64,000 bases of DNA from Paenibacillus sp. JNUCC-31 (GTDB lineage: Bacteria > Bacillota > Bacilli > Paenibacillales > Paenibacillaceae), in the NCBI RefSeq assembly GCF_014844075.1, contig NZ_CP062165.1:4526001-4590000 (forward strand), read 5' to 3'. The stretch's first letter is position 1, and the number at the start of each line of letters is the position of its first letter. The position numbers and the translations under genes were made by a program. This document shows, piece by piece, positions 26,616 to 36,273 of this stretch. Under the pieces are notes generated by a model that saw only the letters and a program-made list of their open reading frames with translations, had not been told where the DNA came from and made no database searches.

Positions 26616-28385
26616 TTAAGCGTTCACATGTGATTTGACATCCAGCTGCAACAGGGAGAAACCGTACGCATCCAGCGCCAGCGCCAGCTTGTTATGCTGA
26701 GTCTCCTTGGTGGTGGCTGAGAATACATCACGCCAAGTCCCTTGGTGCAGCGGCAGTTCCATGCTGCGGGGTTCTTCGCTTGCATTCAGAACGAGTACAA
26801 ATTGTTCCCCGGTATCCCGATCCTTGCGTCCAATGGCAATGCACGGATCTCCAGCTTCAGCGTATATCATCGTAATGTCCGCACTGCGCAATGCAGGGTG
26901 TTGTTTGCGCAGGGCAATGGTTTGGGTGAAGAAGTCGAGCAGATCCTTGTTCTGCTTCTGTTCGTCCCACTCCATACATTTGCGGCAACCTGGATCATAG
27001 CCTCCATCAAGCCCTACCTCGTCACCATAATAAATACAAGGAGCACCTGGATACGTAAGCAGCAGGAGGACGGCCAGCTTCATTTTGCGTACATCTCCCT
27101 CACATAAGGTGAGGAGTCTTGGCGTGTCATGACTACCGAGCAGGTTGAAAGCAGCTTCCGTTACAGGCTGTGAATACGCAGCGAGCAGTTTGCCAATCTC
27201 GTTGGCGAATCCGAGACCGTCCAGCTTGCCGAGAACGGCAAAGTCCATAACTGAATTCGTGAACGGGTAGTTCATGACCGCGTCAAATTGGTCCCCTTGC
27301 AGCCACATGATGGAATCATGCCAGATTTCGCCGAGCAGATAGGCATCCGGATTAAGTGATTTGACCGTTTGCCGGAATTCACGCCAGAATTGATGGTCCA
27401 CCTCATTGGCAACATCCAGTCTCCACCCGTCGATTCCCATATCCTGAATCCAGTAGCGAGCTACTTCCAGCAAGTATTCTTTGACCTCGGGATGCTCCGT
27501 GTTCAGTTTGGGCATAAGGGGTTCAAAGGCAAAGGTATCATACGTGGGAATACCGTCCTCGATTCGAGCCGGCCATTCTCTGACGTGGAACCAATCCGCA
27601 TAACGAGAAGCCGCCCCTTTTTCAAGCACATCCGCAAATGGAAGAAACTCTCTCCCGGAGTGGTTGAACACCGCGTCCAGAACAACCCGTATGCCACGTG
27701 CATGGCATGCATCCACGAGTTCCTTCAATTTCTCATTGGTGCCAAAGTGGGGATCGACCCTCATATAGTCTGCGGTATTGTACTTATGGTTGGTTGTAGC
27801 CTGGAATACCGGGCAGAAATAAATGGCGGTAATGCCAAGCGCACTTAGATGGTCGAGGTGGTCCAGAACTCCTTGCAGATCACCTCCAAAAAAATTGACA
27901 GGGGTCGGCTCACCGCCCCAAGGCTCAGCGTTCTTCGGACTGATCGACGGATCACCATTGGCAAAACGTTCAGGAAAGATCTGATAAAATACAGCGTCCT
28001 TGACCCACGCTGGCGGTTCGAAGATATCTGCCGGATTCATAAATGGAAAATCGAAAAATTCCAGCGGATGATCGGGCAGAGCCTGCTCAAATCCCCGTTC
28101 CGTCATCCAGACCGATTCCTCTCCCTTAATCAGTTGGAAGCCGTAGCGTAATCTCCGGTAAGGTGGTTGCGCGTCCACTTCCCAATAATCGAACAAGGCA
28201 TCACGGGCAAAGATTCGCATCGGAAGGTGGAGAACCGTACGATCCCAGGCATATTTATCCCCGATGATGGCAATTACGGCATCCAGATCGCCCCGCTTGG
28301 AACGGAGTCTCAGATGCATGGTTGAACGGTCATACACGTAGGACCAATTCATTTTGGGACGATGATAAATGGCTTCAAGTAACAT
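26616..28385 (-). CDS. GH13 cyclomaltodextrinase / neopullulanase / maltogenic amylase
   Basis: 589-residue intracellular enzyme (no signal peptide) hydrolysing cyclodextrins, pullulan or maltodextrins imported by mdxEFG. The N-terminal CBM34-type domain (residues 1-125, YHRPKMNWSYVYDRSTMHLRLRSKRGD) mediates dimerisation in this family. Catalytic barrel: DAVFNHSG, GWRLDVANEVDH (nucleophile Asp), LLGEIWHDS (acid Glu), LLGSHDTPR (Asp). ATG 28385 follows AAGGAGTG; an in-frame upstream extension to 28448 would run through the leader hairpin and is rejected. Together with CGTase and the importer it completes an extracellular-cyclise, import, linearise pathway. Confidence 0.95.
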   Translation of the reverse strand: MLLEAIYHRPKMNWSYVYDRSTMHLRLRSKRGDLDAVIAIIGDKYAWDRTVLHLPMRIFARDALFDYWEVDAQPPYRRLRYGFQLIKGEESVWMTERGFEQALPDHPLEFFDFPFMNPADIFEPPAWVKDAVFYQIFPERFANGDPSISPKNAEPWGGEPTPVNFFGGDLQGVLDHLDHLSALGITAIYFCPVFQATTNHKYNTADYMRVDPHFGTNEKLKELVDACHARGIRVVLDAVFNHSGREFLPFADVLEKGAASRYADWFHVREWPARIEDGIPTYDTFAFEPLMPKLNTEHPEVKEYLLEVARYWIQDMGIDGWRLDVANEVDHQFWREFRQTVKSLNPDAYLLGEIWHDSIMWLQGDQFDAVMNYPFTNSVMDFAVLGKLDGLGFANEIGKLLAAYSQPVTEAAFNLLGSHDTPRLLTLCEGDVRKMKLAVLLLLTYPGAPCIYYGDEVGLDGGYDPGCRKCMEWDEQKQNKDLLDFFTQTIALRKQHPALRSADITMIYAEAGDPCIAIGRKDRDTGEQFVLVLNASEEPRSMELPLHQGTWRDVFSATTKETQHNKLALALDAYGFSLLQLDVKSHVNA

Positions 28386-28429
28386 GGTATTCACTCCTTG
28401 GTTGGGATGAATCATGCAGCTATAAACGC

Positions 28430-28469
28430 AAAAAAGGCACAACCCCAATGTTTACGAGGTTGTACCTTT
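28430..28469 (-). terminator. Terminator-like hairpin in the leader of the GH13 gene
   Basis: On the minus strand AAAGGTACAACC pairs with GGTTGTGCCTTT (one wobble) and six T residues follow. It lies 45 bases before the GH13 start, downstream of a TATAAT box at about 28498-28503 (minus), so it may act as an attenuator, or as a distant terminator for the 28640 gene. Confidence 0.7.
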
Positions 28470-28639
28470 CGGCAGCATAGCCTTTTGATTATACTGCTAT
28501 TATACGAAGTAACTTGGAAAAAGAAAACACTTTTTTTTCCTTAATTCTCAATTTATCGAATTCAAAACGCAAGATGCGTTTTCGCTTCATATATGGGATA
28601 AGGTGATTTGGAATCACCAATCCATTTGGGTTCTATTTA

Positions 28640-29218
28640 CTAAAATTCATACCCAAGTTTATTGGCATAAGCAGAGATTTCTTTGTGATACTTTTCGATG
28701 CTTTTCTTGCCGACATCAATTTTGGCGTTAGCTTGTTTCAGGACAGCACTGTTTACCGTTGTTTTGGAGACGGATTTTTTAGCGAGTTGGAATCCCTCCA
28801 GCTGTGTATAGCTACCTTTGATCAAGTTGGCATGGATTTTTTGCAGCTCCACATTTTGCGGTTTAATGAGCTTCAGCTGGGATACATATTTGGTGTAGTT
28901 AGGAATCGCTGTGTTGGTCAATTTCAGGAAAACGGACTTGCGATTGGAAGATGTAATGTAAAATCCCCCTCCCAAAGCATTGAAGGCTTTCTCCTCATAT
29001 ACGGCTGCGATATCCAGTTGATCCAGGTAGTTCAAGAAATCCTCTTCGTCGGCTGTAAGTTCCGGCTCTTCTTCTGTCGTGTCAACTTCGGTGTATCCGT
29101 CTTCCGAATATGTAGTCGTTGAGTCATCCGCAGCAGCGGCATAGGACCCTGCAGGTGCGAATACCCCGCCGAGCAAAACAAAACTCATAATGATGGATAG
29201 TACCCATGATTTCTTCAC
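28640..29218 (-). CDS. Secreted hypothetical protein
   Basis: 192 residues with a clear Sec signal peptide (KKSWVLSIIMSFVLLGGVFAPAGSYAAA), an acidic linker (TEEEPELTADEEDF) and a helical body of about 130 residues (NYTKYVSQLKLIKPQNVELQKIHANLIKG; IDVGKKSIEKYHKEISAYANKLGYEF). No family recognised; the helical-bundle pattern recalls small Firmicute exported proteins of unknown role. Start is GTG 29218, preceded by AGGGGAA. A short hairpin (GGTGATTTGGAATCACC) lies just past the stop. Monocistronic. Confidence 0.75.
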   Translation of the reverse strand: MKKSWVLSIIMSFVLLGGVFAPAGSYAAAADDSTTTYSEDGYTEVDTTEEEPELTADEEDFLNYLDQLDIAAVYEEKAFNALGGGFYITSSNRKSVFLKLTNTAIPNYTKYVSQLKLIKPQNVELQKIHANLIKGSYTQLEGFQLAKKSVSKTTVNSAVLKQANAKIDVGKKSIEKYHKEISAYANKLGYEF

Positions 29219-29582
29219 GTTCTAATTTCCCCTATCTATATATGTGATATTATTCCAATGGATAATCTAACATAGCACGACAAGAAATTACAGGAATTGA
29301 TTGCCATAAATTCAGACGTAAGGGATATCCGTGAGTTTAAATGGTTCTTGATCGGATAGGAAAATTACAGAGAGAAAGGACAGGAGCAGACGACCAGTTA
29401 AATATTTTGTTCATAAAACTTATCAAAAAAAGTGCAATAAATGGACGTACAAACGCGGGGCAGATGATATAATCGGGGAAGTGTTAATGTTTCATCATAT
29501 TATGTTCGAAAAGGTTTTCGGGGATAAGTCTATTTTTGTTTGTAACCGCAATCATAAATACACACAGGAAGTGAGAACTGAG
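29219..29582 (+). promoter_or_regulatory. GH2 promoter region with a consensus cre site
   Basis: This 364-base gap holds a TATAAT box (29468-29473) for the GH2 gene and, at 29540-29554, TTGTAACCGCAATCA, which fits the cre consensus WTGNAANCGNWNNCA at every position. Being downstream of the promoter it would act as a CcpA roadblock. No gene seen in the gap. Confidence 0.7.
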
Positions 29583-32500
29583 ATGAATCAGAAAAAGCTT
29601 TTTACAGATGGATGGCAATTTGCGAAAAGTAAGCTGGAGGTTTCGGAACCTGCAGGGTTAACGTTTGAACCGGTCGAACTTCCTCATGATTGGCTAATCT
29701 ATAATACGCTTGAACTGTATGAGGACAGCATTGGCTGGTATCGCAAGACATTCCCGTATACGAAGGATGAGCAGCAGGTTCTGCTTTGCTTTGACGGGGT
29801 GTACATGGATTCTTCCGTATATGTGAACGGTCAGCTTGTCGGGGAATGGAAGTACGGCTATTCAGCTTTTGAGCATGAGATCACGAGTGCTTTGGTGGAA
29901 GATGACAATGAAATTGTAGTCAAAGTGGTGCATCAGAGCCCGAACAGCAGATGGTATTCCGGGGCCGGAATTTACCGCAATGTGTGGCTGAAAACGAGAG
30001 AGCGGAATCATATCGTCACAGACGGTACCTATGTATCCATTCAGCAGCAGCCAGAAGGTTGGCAGGTGGAAGTGGATACGGAGCTGAATCTCGACAAGAA
30101 CGCACAACTGGTGCACACGATTTGGTATCAGGGTAAGCAGATTGTATCCAGCAAAGCGAACGTTACCGCCAGAGCGGATAAAGACGCTGGACATGGAGAG
30201 ATACAATTGAACAGCCAACAGCTGACGGTCGATCATCCGAAGTTATGGAGCCCGGATGAACCGAATCTGTATGATCTGGTAACGGAGCTGCAAGTAGCTA
30301 CAGGTGAGCAGGGCTATGAGACGATCGAGACCGTCACACAGCGGATTGGCTTCAGGGATATCAAGCTGGATGCAAACGAAGGCTTCCACCTGAATGGGAT
30401 CAAGATGAAGCTGAATGGCGTGTGTGAACACCATGATCTTGGGGCGCTGGGGGCTGCTTTTAACCTGACGGCGCTGCGCAGAAGATTTGGGCTGTTGAAG
30501 GAAATGGGCGTTAACGCCATCCGGACCGCTCATAATATGCCTGCCAAAGAGTTCATGGAACTTGCGGATGAGATGGGGATGCTGATCGTTTCGGAAGCGT
30601 TCGATATGTGGGAGAGAGCCAAAACTCCTTACGACTATGCGAGATTTTTCCCGGAATGGGCACATACCGATGTGAAGAGCTGGGTGAAGCGTGACCGTAA
30701 CCATGCCAGTCTGATCATGTGGAGTATCGGTAACGAAATCTATGATACCCATGCGGATGAGCGGGGGCAGGAAGTCACTCGCATGCTGATGGAGTATGTA
30801 CTGGAATTTGACCCCAAAGGGAATGCAGGCGTGACCATTGGTTCGAACTACATGCCGTGGGAAAACGCGCAAAAGTGCGCCGATATTGTAAAGCTCGCAG
30901 GCTATAACTACGCGGAAAAATACTACGACAAGCATCATGAGGAACATCCGGATTGGATTATCTATGGTAGTGAAACGTCGTCTGTGGTGCAGAGCCGTGG
31001 GATCTATCACTTCCCGTTTGAGCAATCCATTCTGGCAGATGATGATGAGCAATGCTCGGCGTTGGGGAACAGTACAACAAGCTGGGGCGCGAAGTCGGCA
31101 GAATACTGCATTTTGGCAGAACGGGATACCCCGTATTCCTTGGGTCAATTCCTGTGGACCGGATTCGATTATATCGGGGAGCCGACACCGTATCATACGA
31201 AGAATTCGTATTTTGGACAGCTGGATACAGCAACGTTCCCGAAAGATTCCTATTATATCTACCAGGCAGCCTGGACGGATTATAAGAAAAGTCCGATGGT
31301 TCACCTGTTCCCTTACTGGGATTTCAGCCCTGGTCAGCTGATCGATGTACGCGTGTGCAGTAATGCGCCGAAGATTGAATTGCAGCTGAATGGCAAGACA
31401 ATTGGCACGTATGATATCGATCATGCAAAGGGAACCCAGCTGGCAGGCTGGTGGAAAGTGCCGTATGAAGAAGGTGAGCTCAAAGCCATCGCTTATGATG
31501 AAAACGGAAACGTTATTGCAACGGATGTGCAACGATCCTATACCGATGCGAAGAAGATTCGCCTGCAAGCGGATCGGGAGCAGCTGCAAGCGGATGGTAC
31601 AGATCTTATGTTCGTAGAAATTCAAGTGGAAGACGAAGCAGGCAATCCCGTGCAAAATGCAAATAACCGGGTGCAGGTCCAAGTGACTGGTGCAGGCCGT
31701 CTGCTGGGTCTGGATAACGGCGATAGCACGGACTATGATCCATACAAAGGACTGAGCAGAAGATTGTTCAGCGGTAAGCTGATGGCAATCATCGGAGCAA
31801 CGAACGAGCCGGGAACGGTACGGATCGAGGTGACTTCGGAAGGGTTAGAAAGTGCGGTTGCCGAGTTCGAATCGCGAGCCGTTGAAGGCGAAGGGAATCG
31901 TAACTTCATTGATTCCGGGGCCGCCGCCAGTCAGGAGCAAACCGTGCTCATGAGTAATACGGATCGTCCGGTATTGACGGGACGCGCGCAGGAGATTCCT
32001 TTGCGGAAAATTGAGATTATCAGCGCAGGTGGGCAGCTATTCGATCCATCAAAGCAGGAGATGACGGTGAGCGCCAAGCTGTATCCAGAGAACACATCCT
32101 ACCGGGATATCGAGTGGGCCGTGGTGAACGATGCAGGGATCGAATCCAACATTGCTAAGGTCGAAGTGATTCATGCGGAATCGGACGTGGATGGAGATAG
32201 TCAACATGTAGTGAAGGTCATGGCGCTGGGGGATGGAAAATTCCGACTTCGTGCGACAAGCAGCAACGGTACGGATAAAACGAAACTCATCTCCCAGCTG
32301 GAATTCAAAGCAACGGGTCTGGGCACGGCTTACAAAGATCCATACAGTTTTATTACGGGCGGACTGTATGATTACACCAAAGGGGAAGTCGGTAACGGTA
32401 ATGAACGCGGGGTAGCGACAAGCCGGGATGGGGAGACGCATGTGGGCTTCCGAAATATCGACTTCGGGCCGTATGGCTCCGATACCCTTACGATTCCGAT

Positions 32501-33092
32501 CTTCGCGTTGTCCAGTGAGGATTACTTCATTCAGATCTGGGAAGGCATGCCGGATGAAGAGGGAAGCACACTGCTTGCGGATGTGGTGTATCAGAAGGAA
32601 TCCAGATGGAATGTATATCAGGAAGAGACCTATCAACTGTCCAAGCGACTTAGCGGGATTACGTCGATCTGTTTTGTACTGAAGCAGAAGATTCATATCA
32701 AAGGCTTCTCGTTCGAGCGCCAAAGCCGTGCATTCGAGCAGAACACAGCTGCATCATGTGATCATCTCTACGGGGATACATTCAAGATCGAGGGCGATCA
32801 TGTTGAGGGGATCGGAAACAATGTGTCGCTGGAGTTTGAAAATATGGACTTCACGGCAGAAGGCACGTCCAAGCTTGTGATCTATGGCCGTTCGCCGATT
32901 GATAAAAACACGATTCATATCCGCTTTGCGGGTGAGGATGGACAGAGTAACCAACTGGTTGAGTTCACACAGTCCGATGGATATGAGGAGCGGGTGTTTG
33001 CGCTTGAGCTGGTAAAAGGTGTGCAGAAGGTGACCTTTATTTTCCTGCCGGGTAGCCAGTTTGACTTTGGCTGGTTCCGGTTCGAAAAGTAG
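29583..33092 (+). CDS. GH2 beta-galactosidase-type glycosidase with DUF4982 and accessory domains
   Basis: 1169-residue intracellular retaining glycosidase. Jelly-roll N-domain (DGWQFAKSKLEV, ELPHDWLIYN), Ig-like domain, then a TIM barrel with acid/base Glu385 (LIMWSIGNEIYD) and nucleophile Glu464 (YGSETSS), and NAIRTAHNMPAKEF. DUF4982 (DVRVCSNAPKIELQLNGKTIG) follows. The tail (about 800-1169) contains a bacterial Ig-like part and two beta-sandwich, CBM-like parts (SLEFENMDFTAEGTSKLVIYGRSP). ATG 29583 follows AGGAAG. It is longer than LacZ; galactosidase is likely but a related hexosidase is possible. A perfect cre site sits in its leader. Confidence 0.92.
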   Translation: MNQKKLFTDGWQFAKSKLEVSEPAGLTFEPVELPHDWLIYNTLELYEDSIGWYRKTFPYTKDEQQVLLCFDGVYMDSSVYVNGQLVGEWKYGYSAFEHEITSALVEDDNEIVVKVVHQSPNSRWYSGAGIYRNVWLKTRERNHIVTDGTYVSIQQQPEGWQVEVDTELNLDKNAQLVHTIWYQGKQIVSSKANVTARADKDAGHGEIQLNSQQLTVDHPKLWSPDEPNLYDLVTELQVATGEQGYETIETVTQRIGFRDIKLDANEGFHLNGIKMKLNGVCEHHDLGALGAAFNLTALRRRFGLLKEMGVNAIRTAHNMPAKEFMELADEMGMLIVSEAFDMWERAKTPYDYARFFPEWAHTDVKSWVKRDRNHASLIMWSIGNEIYDTHADERGQEVTRMLMEYVLEFDPKGNAGVTIGSNYMPWENAQKCADIVKLAGYNYAEKYYDKHHEEHPDWIIYGSETSSVVQSRGIYHFPFEQSILADDDEQCSALGNSTTSWGAKSAEYCILAERDTPYSLGQFLWTGFDYIGEPTPYHTKNSYFGQLDTATFPKDSYYIYQAAWTDYKKSPMVHLFPYWDFSPGQLIDVRVCSNAPKIELQLNGKTIGTYDIDHAKGTQLAGWWKVPYEEGELKAIAYDENGNVIATDVQRSYTDAKKIRLQADREQLQADGTDLMFVEIQVEDEAGNPVQNANNRVQVQVTGAGRLLGLDNGDSTDYDPYKGLSRRLFSGKLMAIIGATNEPGTVRIEVTSEGLESAVAEFESRAVEGEGNRNFIDSGAAASQEQTVLMSNTDRPVLTGRAQEIPLRKIEIISAGGQLFDPSKQEMTVSAKLYPENTSYRDIEWAVVNDAGIESNIAKVEVIHAESDVDGDSQHVVKVMALGDGKFRLRATSSNGTDKTKLISQLEFKATGLGTAYKDPYSFITGGLYDYTKGEVGNGNERGVATSRDGETHVGFRNIDFGPYGSDTLTIPIFALSSEDYFIQIWEGMPDEEGSTLLADVVYQKESRWNVYQEETYQLSKRLSGITSICFVLKQKIHIKGFSFERQSRAFEQNTAASCDHLYGDTFKIEGDHVEGIGNNVSLEFENMDFTAEGTSKLVIYGRSPIDKNTIHIRFAGEDGQSNQLVEFTQSDGYEERVFALELVKGVQKVTFIFLPGSQFDFGWFRFEK

Positions 33093-33103
33093 AGTAACAG
33101 AGC

Positions 33104-33166
33104 AATCCCCTTCAAGTAAACGGTGTTCGTTAAGAACAAGACGTTTATCTGAAGGGGATTTTTTCT
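33104..33166 (+). terminator. Strong terminator after the GH2 gene
   Basis: AATCCCCTTCAAGTAAACG pairs with CGTTTATCTGAAGGGGATT (one mismatch) and TTTTTT follows. It also separates the converging RCC1 gene. Confidence 0.92.
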
Positions 33167-33182
33167 ATGCTATGCGGCTCGT

Positions 33183-34751
33183 TTAGCGTCCTGAATCTTT
33201 CTGATCAGCATCGTCAATGGTCAGCATAGCTTTTTCTGAATCCCAGGATACGTTCAATCCCAAGTCGCGTAATACCTCGAAAGGCACTGTGGTTGCTCCT
33301 GAGTAATTGCCTATAGGTTCCGATAGTGTCCTGACTTGCTCCCCAGACGCAATTGCGTGTGTTACAAGATACTTTGTTTCATTGGGGCGGAGTGTAATTG
33401 TTCTGCCTTCATATTTCAACGTATAGTGGTCTGCGCTACCTTCCGTCTTATGAACCTCAAATTCTGCACCGAGTGCTAAGGCGATGGCCTTAATTGGCAG
33501 CTGCACGGTCTTAGGCGTTTCAATAGCAGCATACATCGACTGGAACAGTTCACCGTTCAGATATACATCTGTACCAATTTTGGCTTGAACGGGTTTATAA
33601 ACCATGCCTCCAGATGATGTTGCAGGTGCCCCCGCTTCCTCGTATTTATCACTTCCCCAGCCCCATACGGTTCCATCCGAGGATAAGGCAAGACTGTGGT
33701 AATATCCTGCTGAAATATCAGTAATGCCGGATAGATGGTTTACTTTTCCTTCTTTGCCGTTCACGGTCCTTCCGTAGCTGTACACCTCACCGGATGTCGT
33801 GAGTAATAACATATATTGCGAATTTCCATCCATCTTCTTCACCTTGAAGTCGTAATGAAAGCCGAACGCTTTCCCTTTCTCGTCCACCCCCCAAACTTTC
33901 CCGTTCTTATCCAATGCAAGCAGGGATGTATCTGAACTTGTGATCGATGATATGTTGGTCAGGCCTTTTATCTTGGTAGGTTTGGACAGGGTTTTACCGG
34001 GTTCGTCGGGCTCGTTCCACGTCCATACGGACCCATCTTTCTTCAGAGCATATCCATGCAGACCTGCCGTTCCAACCTGGATGATATCTTTCAGTCCACT
34101 GATCGCATGCGGTTTACGTAAGTGATCAGAATCGCTTACTTGAGCCGCCGGGCGCTGCCATGACCAGACTGTCCCGTTCTGGAGAAGGGCAACGTTGAAA
34201 GTACCAGTCACCACATCCTTCGCAGAGTGGATGCTTTCGACTTTGCTGGGTAGTTTACCAGCACCCCACTCCCAGACGGTTCCATCCGCCTGAACGGCTG
34301 CGTTGATTCCACCACTGGCGGCTGAAATGGCTATTACATTGGATAGTTCCGGTATGCGGGTTGGACCAGATGTATGACGATATCGAACCTTTTCGCTCAC
34401 ACCCAGCTCTCCCCACAAATTACGGCCCCAGGTCCAGACCGAACCATCACTTCTCAAGGCAACAGTGTAATAATAAGCTCCCTCTACAGCGGTATAGTAG
34501 AGTTTCTTCTCTGTGTTTGCTGCATTCGATTGAACAGAAGGATTACTGGCTGAATGCTGTACGATGGTGGCTGCGTGAGTCGTTGGTACAGTAGTCAGCT
34601 CAATCAGCAGGCCTGACGCAACTAATGCGGCAGCCATTGCAATGGCGAATCGCCGGGCTGATTTATTTTTACCCTTGGGTCTATGATTCAAGCGTGAAGT
34701 GGAGCGTTGTTTGTCTTTTGCTGTATCATCAAATGGGTTAACCGAACGCAT
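33183..34751 (-). CDS. RCC1-repeat protein with copper-amine-oxidase-N-like domain
   Basis: 522-residue exported protein. A basic N-terminus precedes one membrane/signal segment (RRFAIAMAAALVASGLLIELTTVPTTHA). Residues about 85-375 are RCC1/alpha-tubulin-suppressor-type propeller repeats (LRSDGSVWTWGRNLWGELG; ALSSDGTVWGWGSDKYEEAG). The end is a copper amine oxidase N-terminal-like module (VQLPIKAIALALGAEFEV, VPFEVLRDLGLNVSWDSEKAMLTI), common in Paenibacillus surface proteins and thought to bind the wall or other proteins. ATG 34751 follows AAGAGGCG. Function unknown; likely cell surface. Confidence 0.85.
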   Translation of the reverse strand: MRSVNPFDDTAKDKQRSTSRLNHRPKGKNKSARRFAIAMAAALVASGLLIELTTVPTTHAATIVQHSASNPSVQSNAANTEKKLYYTAVEGAYYYTVALRSDGSVWTWGRNLWGELGVSEKVRYRHTSGPTRIPELSNVIAISAASGGINAAVQADGTVWEWGAGKLPSKVESIHSAKDVVTGTFNVALLQNGTVWSWQRPAAQVSDSDHLRKPHAISGLKDIIQVGTAGLHGYALKKDGSVWTWNEPDEPGKTLSKPTKIKGLTNISSITSSDTSLLALDKNGKVWGVDEKGKAFGFHYDFKVKKMDGNSQYMLLLTTSGEVYSYGRTVNGKEGKVNHLSGITDISAGYYHSLALSSDGTVWGWGSDKYEEAGAPATSSGGMVYKPVQAKIGTDVYLNGELFQSMYAAIETPKTVQLPIKAIALALGAEFEVHKTEGSADHYTLKYEGRTITLRPNETKYLVTHAIASGEQVRTLSEPIGNYSGATTVPFEVLRDLGLNVSWDSEKAMLTIDDADQKDSGR

Positions 34752-35177
34752 GGTATCGCCTCTTTTTCGGATGAGATGGATGTGAATGATGCATTGTTAT
34801 ATAAACGCCTTATGAAGGATTGAAGTTACATACCAATGATAAAATTTCTTTTATATTGAAGATCCGTGCTGAGTGTGTTTAATTTCTTTCTAGCAACCAA
34901 TAGGAAACATATACGGAGTCGTAACTTAAACGTGGGGGGATAGAATGAGAAAAAATATATATCATATCGTTAGCGTTAATCCTGTTAACTTCAATATCCT
35001 TTTGACCCTTCATAAGCAGACAATGAACGCATATCGGTAAGACAAAGGACTATGGCAGGAGCTGTTGTCTTTTTTATTGGGCATCCTTCCTAGTTATACG
35101 CACACTCTCCGAATGTGCTAATGACATATATATAGGGCATATACACTGTGTGCTTTGGCCTAAGGAGAGTGAACGTT
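34752..35177 (+). promoter_or_regulatory. Gap with a possible sigma-K-type promoter
   Basis: No gene seen. Just before the collagen-like gene, CACTCTCCGAATGTGCTAAT then CATATATATA (35101-35132) resembles a mother-cell sigma-K promoter (AC...CATANNNTA), and a similar arrangement precedes the next DUF4183 gene. Inference from the spore-type products. Confidence 0.35.
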
Positions 35178-36191
35178 TTGAAGTATCTAAATAAGAGGAT
35201 AGCTACGCCTAAACGATTAAGATCCAGACGTTCAACATCGAAATGCAGAAACAAATCCCCAGGAAAACGCAGGATATGCCATATTATCCGTAAACCTTGC
35301 CGGAAAAAGCGGCGCTACCTCCGACCGAAGCGCCCAATCAGACAACTGAAAGTAGTCTGTGGCAAAAAAGTCATTGCTTTGCCGAGGGGGATTGGCGTCA
35401 ACCCGGTATTTCCGGAGCCCGGGTCCCGGCTCGCTCCGACGAGACAACATGAAACGGAGACGGTCGGACCTCGTGGAACACAAGGTCTGGTAGGGGAGCA
35501 AGGTGCCAAAGGCCCTGCTGGCCCTCACGGCGAGCATGGCCCACCGGGATTTCCCGGAGCCCAGGGGCTCGTCGGCCCTCCCGGAGCGGAAGGTCCTGTC
35601 GGTCCTCCTGGAGTGCCGGGCGCGCCAGGGCTTCCCGGCTCCCAAGGCCCCGTCGGCCCTCCGGGCAAGCAAGGCGAACCGGGCCTGCCCGGAGTACAGG
35701 GTCCCGCCGGACCTGCTGGTGAGCAGGGCGTGCCGGGGCCTCCCGGCTCCCAAGGCCCCGCCGGCCCTCAGGGAGAGCGAGGCGACCCGGGCGTGCCCGG
35801 AGCGCAAGGCCCCGTCGGTCCTCAGGGCGAGCAAGGCCCTGCTGGTCCTCCAGGTGAGCAAGGTCCGCCGGGCAGCGTACCCGGAATTGAGATCATTCCT
35901 ACGGTAAACCGTTACTTCTATTTTCCGGAAACCGATCTGGATTTATCTGACTCGGTTACGATTCCCGTCGGGGAATTCGTGAATGACGAAGGCGGTAGCG
36001 CAATCGAATTTGCTGGACTTGGACTTACCAGCTTCAGCAATCTTTATATCAACGGGATTGTCCAGCCAGGCAACTCCTACGACGTAAGTGTTGATATGTT
36101 GTTCTTCCCGTCACAAAGCGGTGTGCTCTTTGCTGGAACGCCAATCATTGTGGAGACAATTCAACTAACAGCAAATATAACAAATGGTTAA
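35178..36191 (+). CDS. Collagen-like protein with DUF4183 C-terminus
   Basis: 337 residues. A very basic, Arg/Lys/Cys-rich N-terminus ([20 protein letters not shown]), then about 130 residues of uninterrupted Gly-X-Y triplets ([16 protein letters not shown]... to ...PGEQGPPG), then a DUF4183 domain ([35 protein letters not shown]). This layout matches exosporium/spore-surface filament proteins of spore formers. Start: TTG 35178 lies ten bases after AAGGAG; GTG 35169 is too close to it and ATG 35148 precedes it. The triplet region uses GC-rich codons unlike the flanks. Located 82 bases before a stand-alone DUF4183 gene. Confidence 0.85.
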   Translation: MKYLNKRIATPKRLRSRRSTSKCRNKSPGKRRICHIIRKPCRKKRRYLRPKRPIRQLKVVCGKKVIALPRGIGVNPVFPEPGSRLAPTRQHETETVGPRGTQGLVGEQGAKGPAGPHGEHGPPGFPGAQGLVGPPGAEGPVGPPGVPGAPGLPGSQGPVGPPGKQGEPGLPGVQGPAGPAGEQGVPGPPGSQGPAGPQGERGDPGVPGAQGPVGPQGEQGPAGPPGEQGPPGSVPGIEIIPTVNRYFYFPETDLDLSDSVTIPVGEFVNDEGGSAIEFAGLGLTSFSNLYINGIVQPGNSYDVSVDMLFFPSQSGVLFAGTPIIVETIQLTANITNG

Positions 36192-36273
36192 ATTTGGTCA
36201 AACCTCCTCGTGACTTCGCCTTCACTACTCTCGAATCTACCACATATACTATGTCAGGTAGGAGGTGAGAACT

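Noticed and set aside
30243..31682. 479-codon open frame on the minus strand
   Set aside because: Lies wholly antisense to the GH2 catalytic and following domains, no ribosome site, low-complexity His/Ile/Arg composition typical of a shadow frame.
35232..35861. 209-codon minus-strand frame and a 134-codon plus frame over the collagen repeats
   Set aside because: Artefacts of the GC-rich triplet repeat; the Gly-X-Y frame is the meaningful one.
35490..35880. Tandem repeats as a CRISPR-like array
   Set aside because: Repeat period is nine bases and codes for Gly-X-Y; no spacers. I found no CRISPR array or cas gene in the window.
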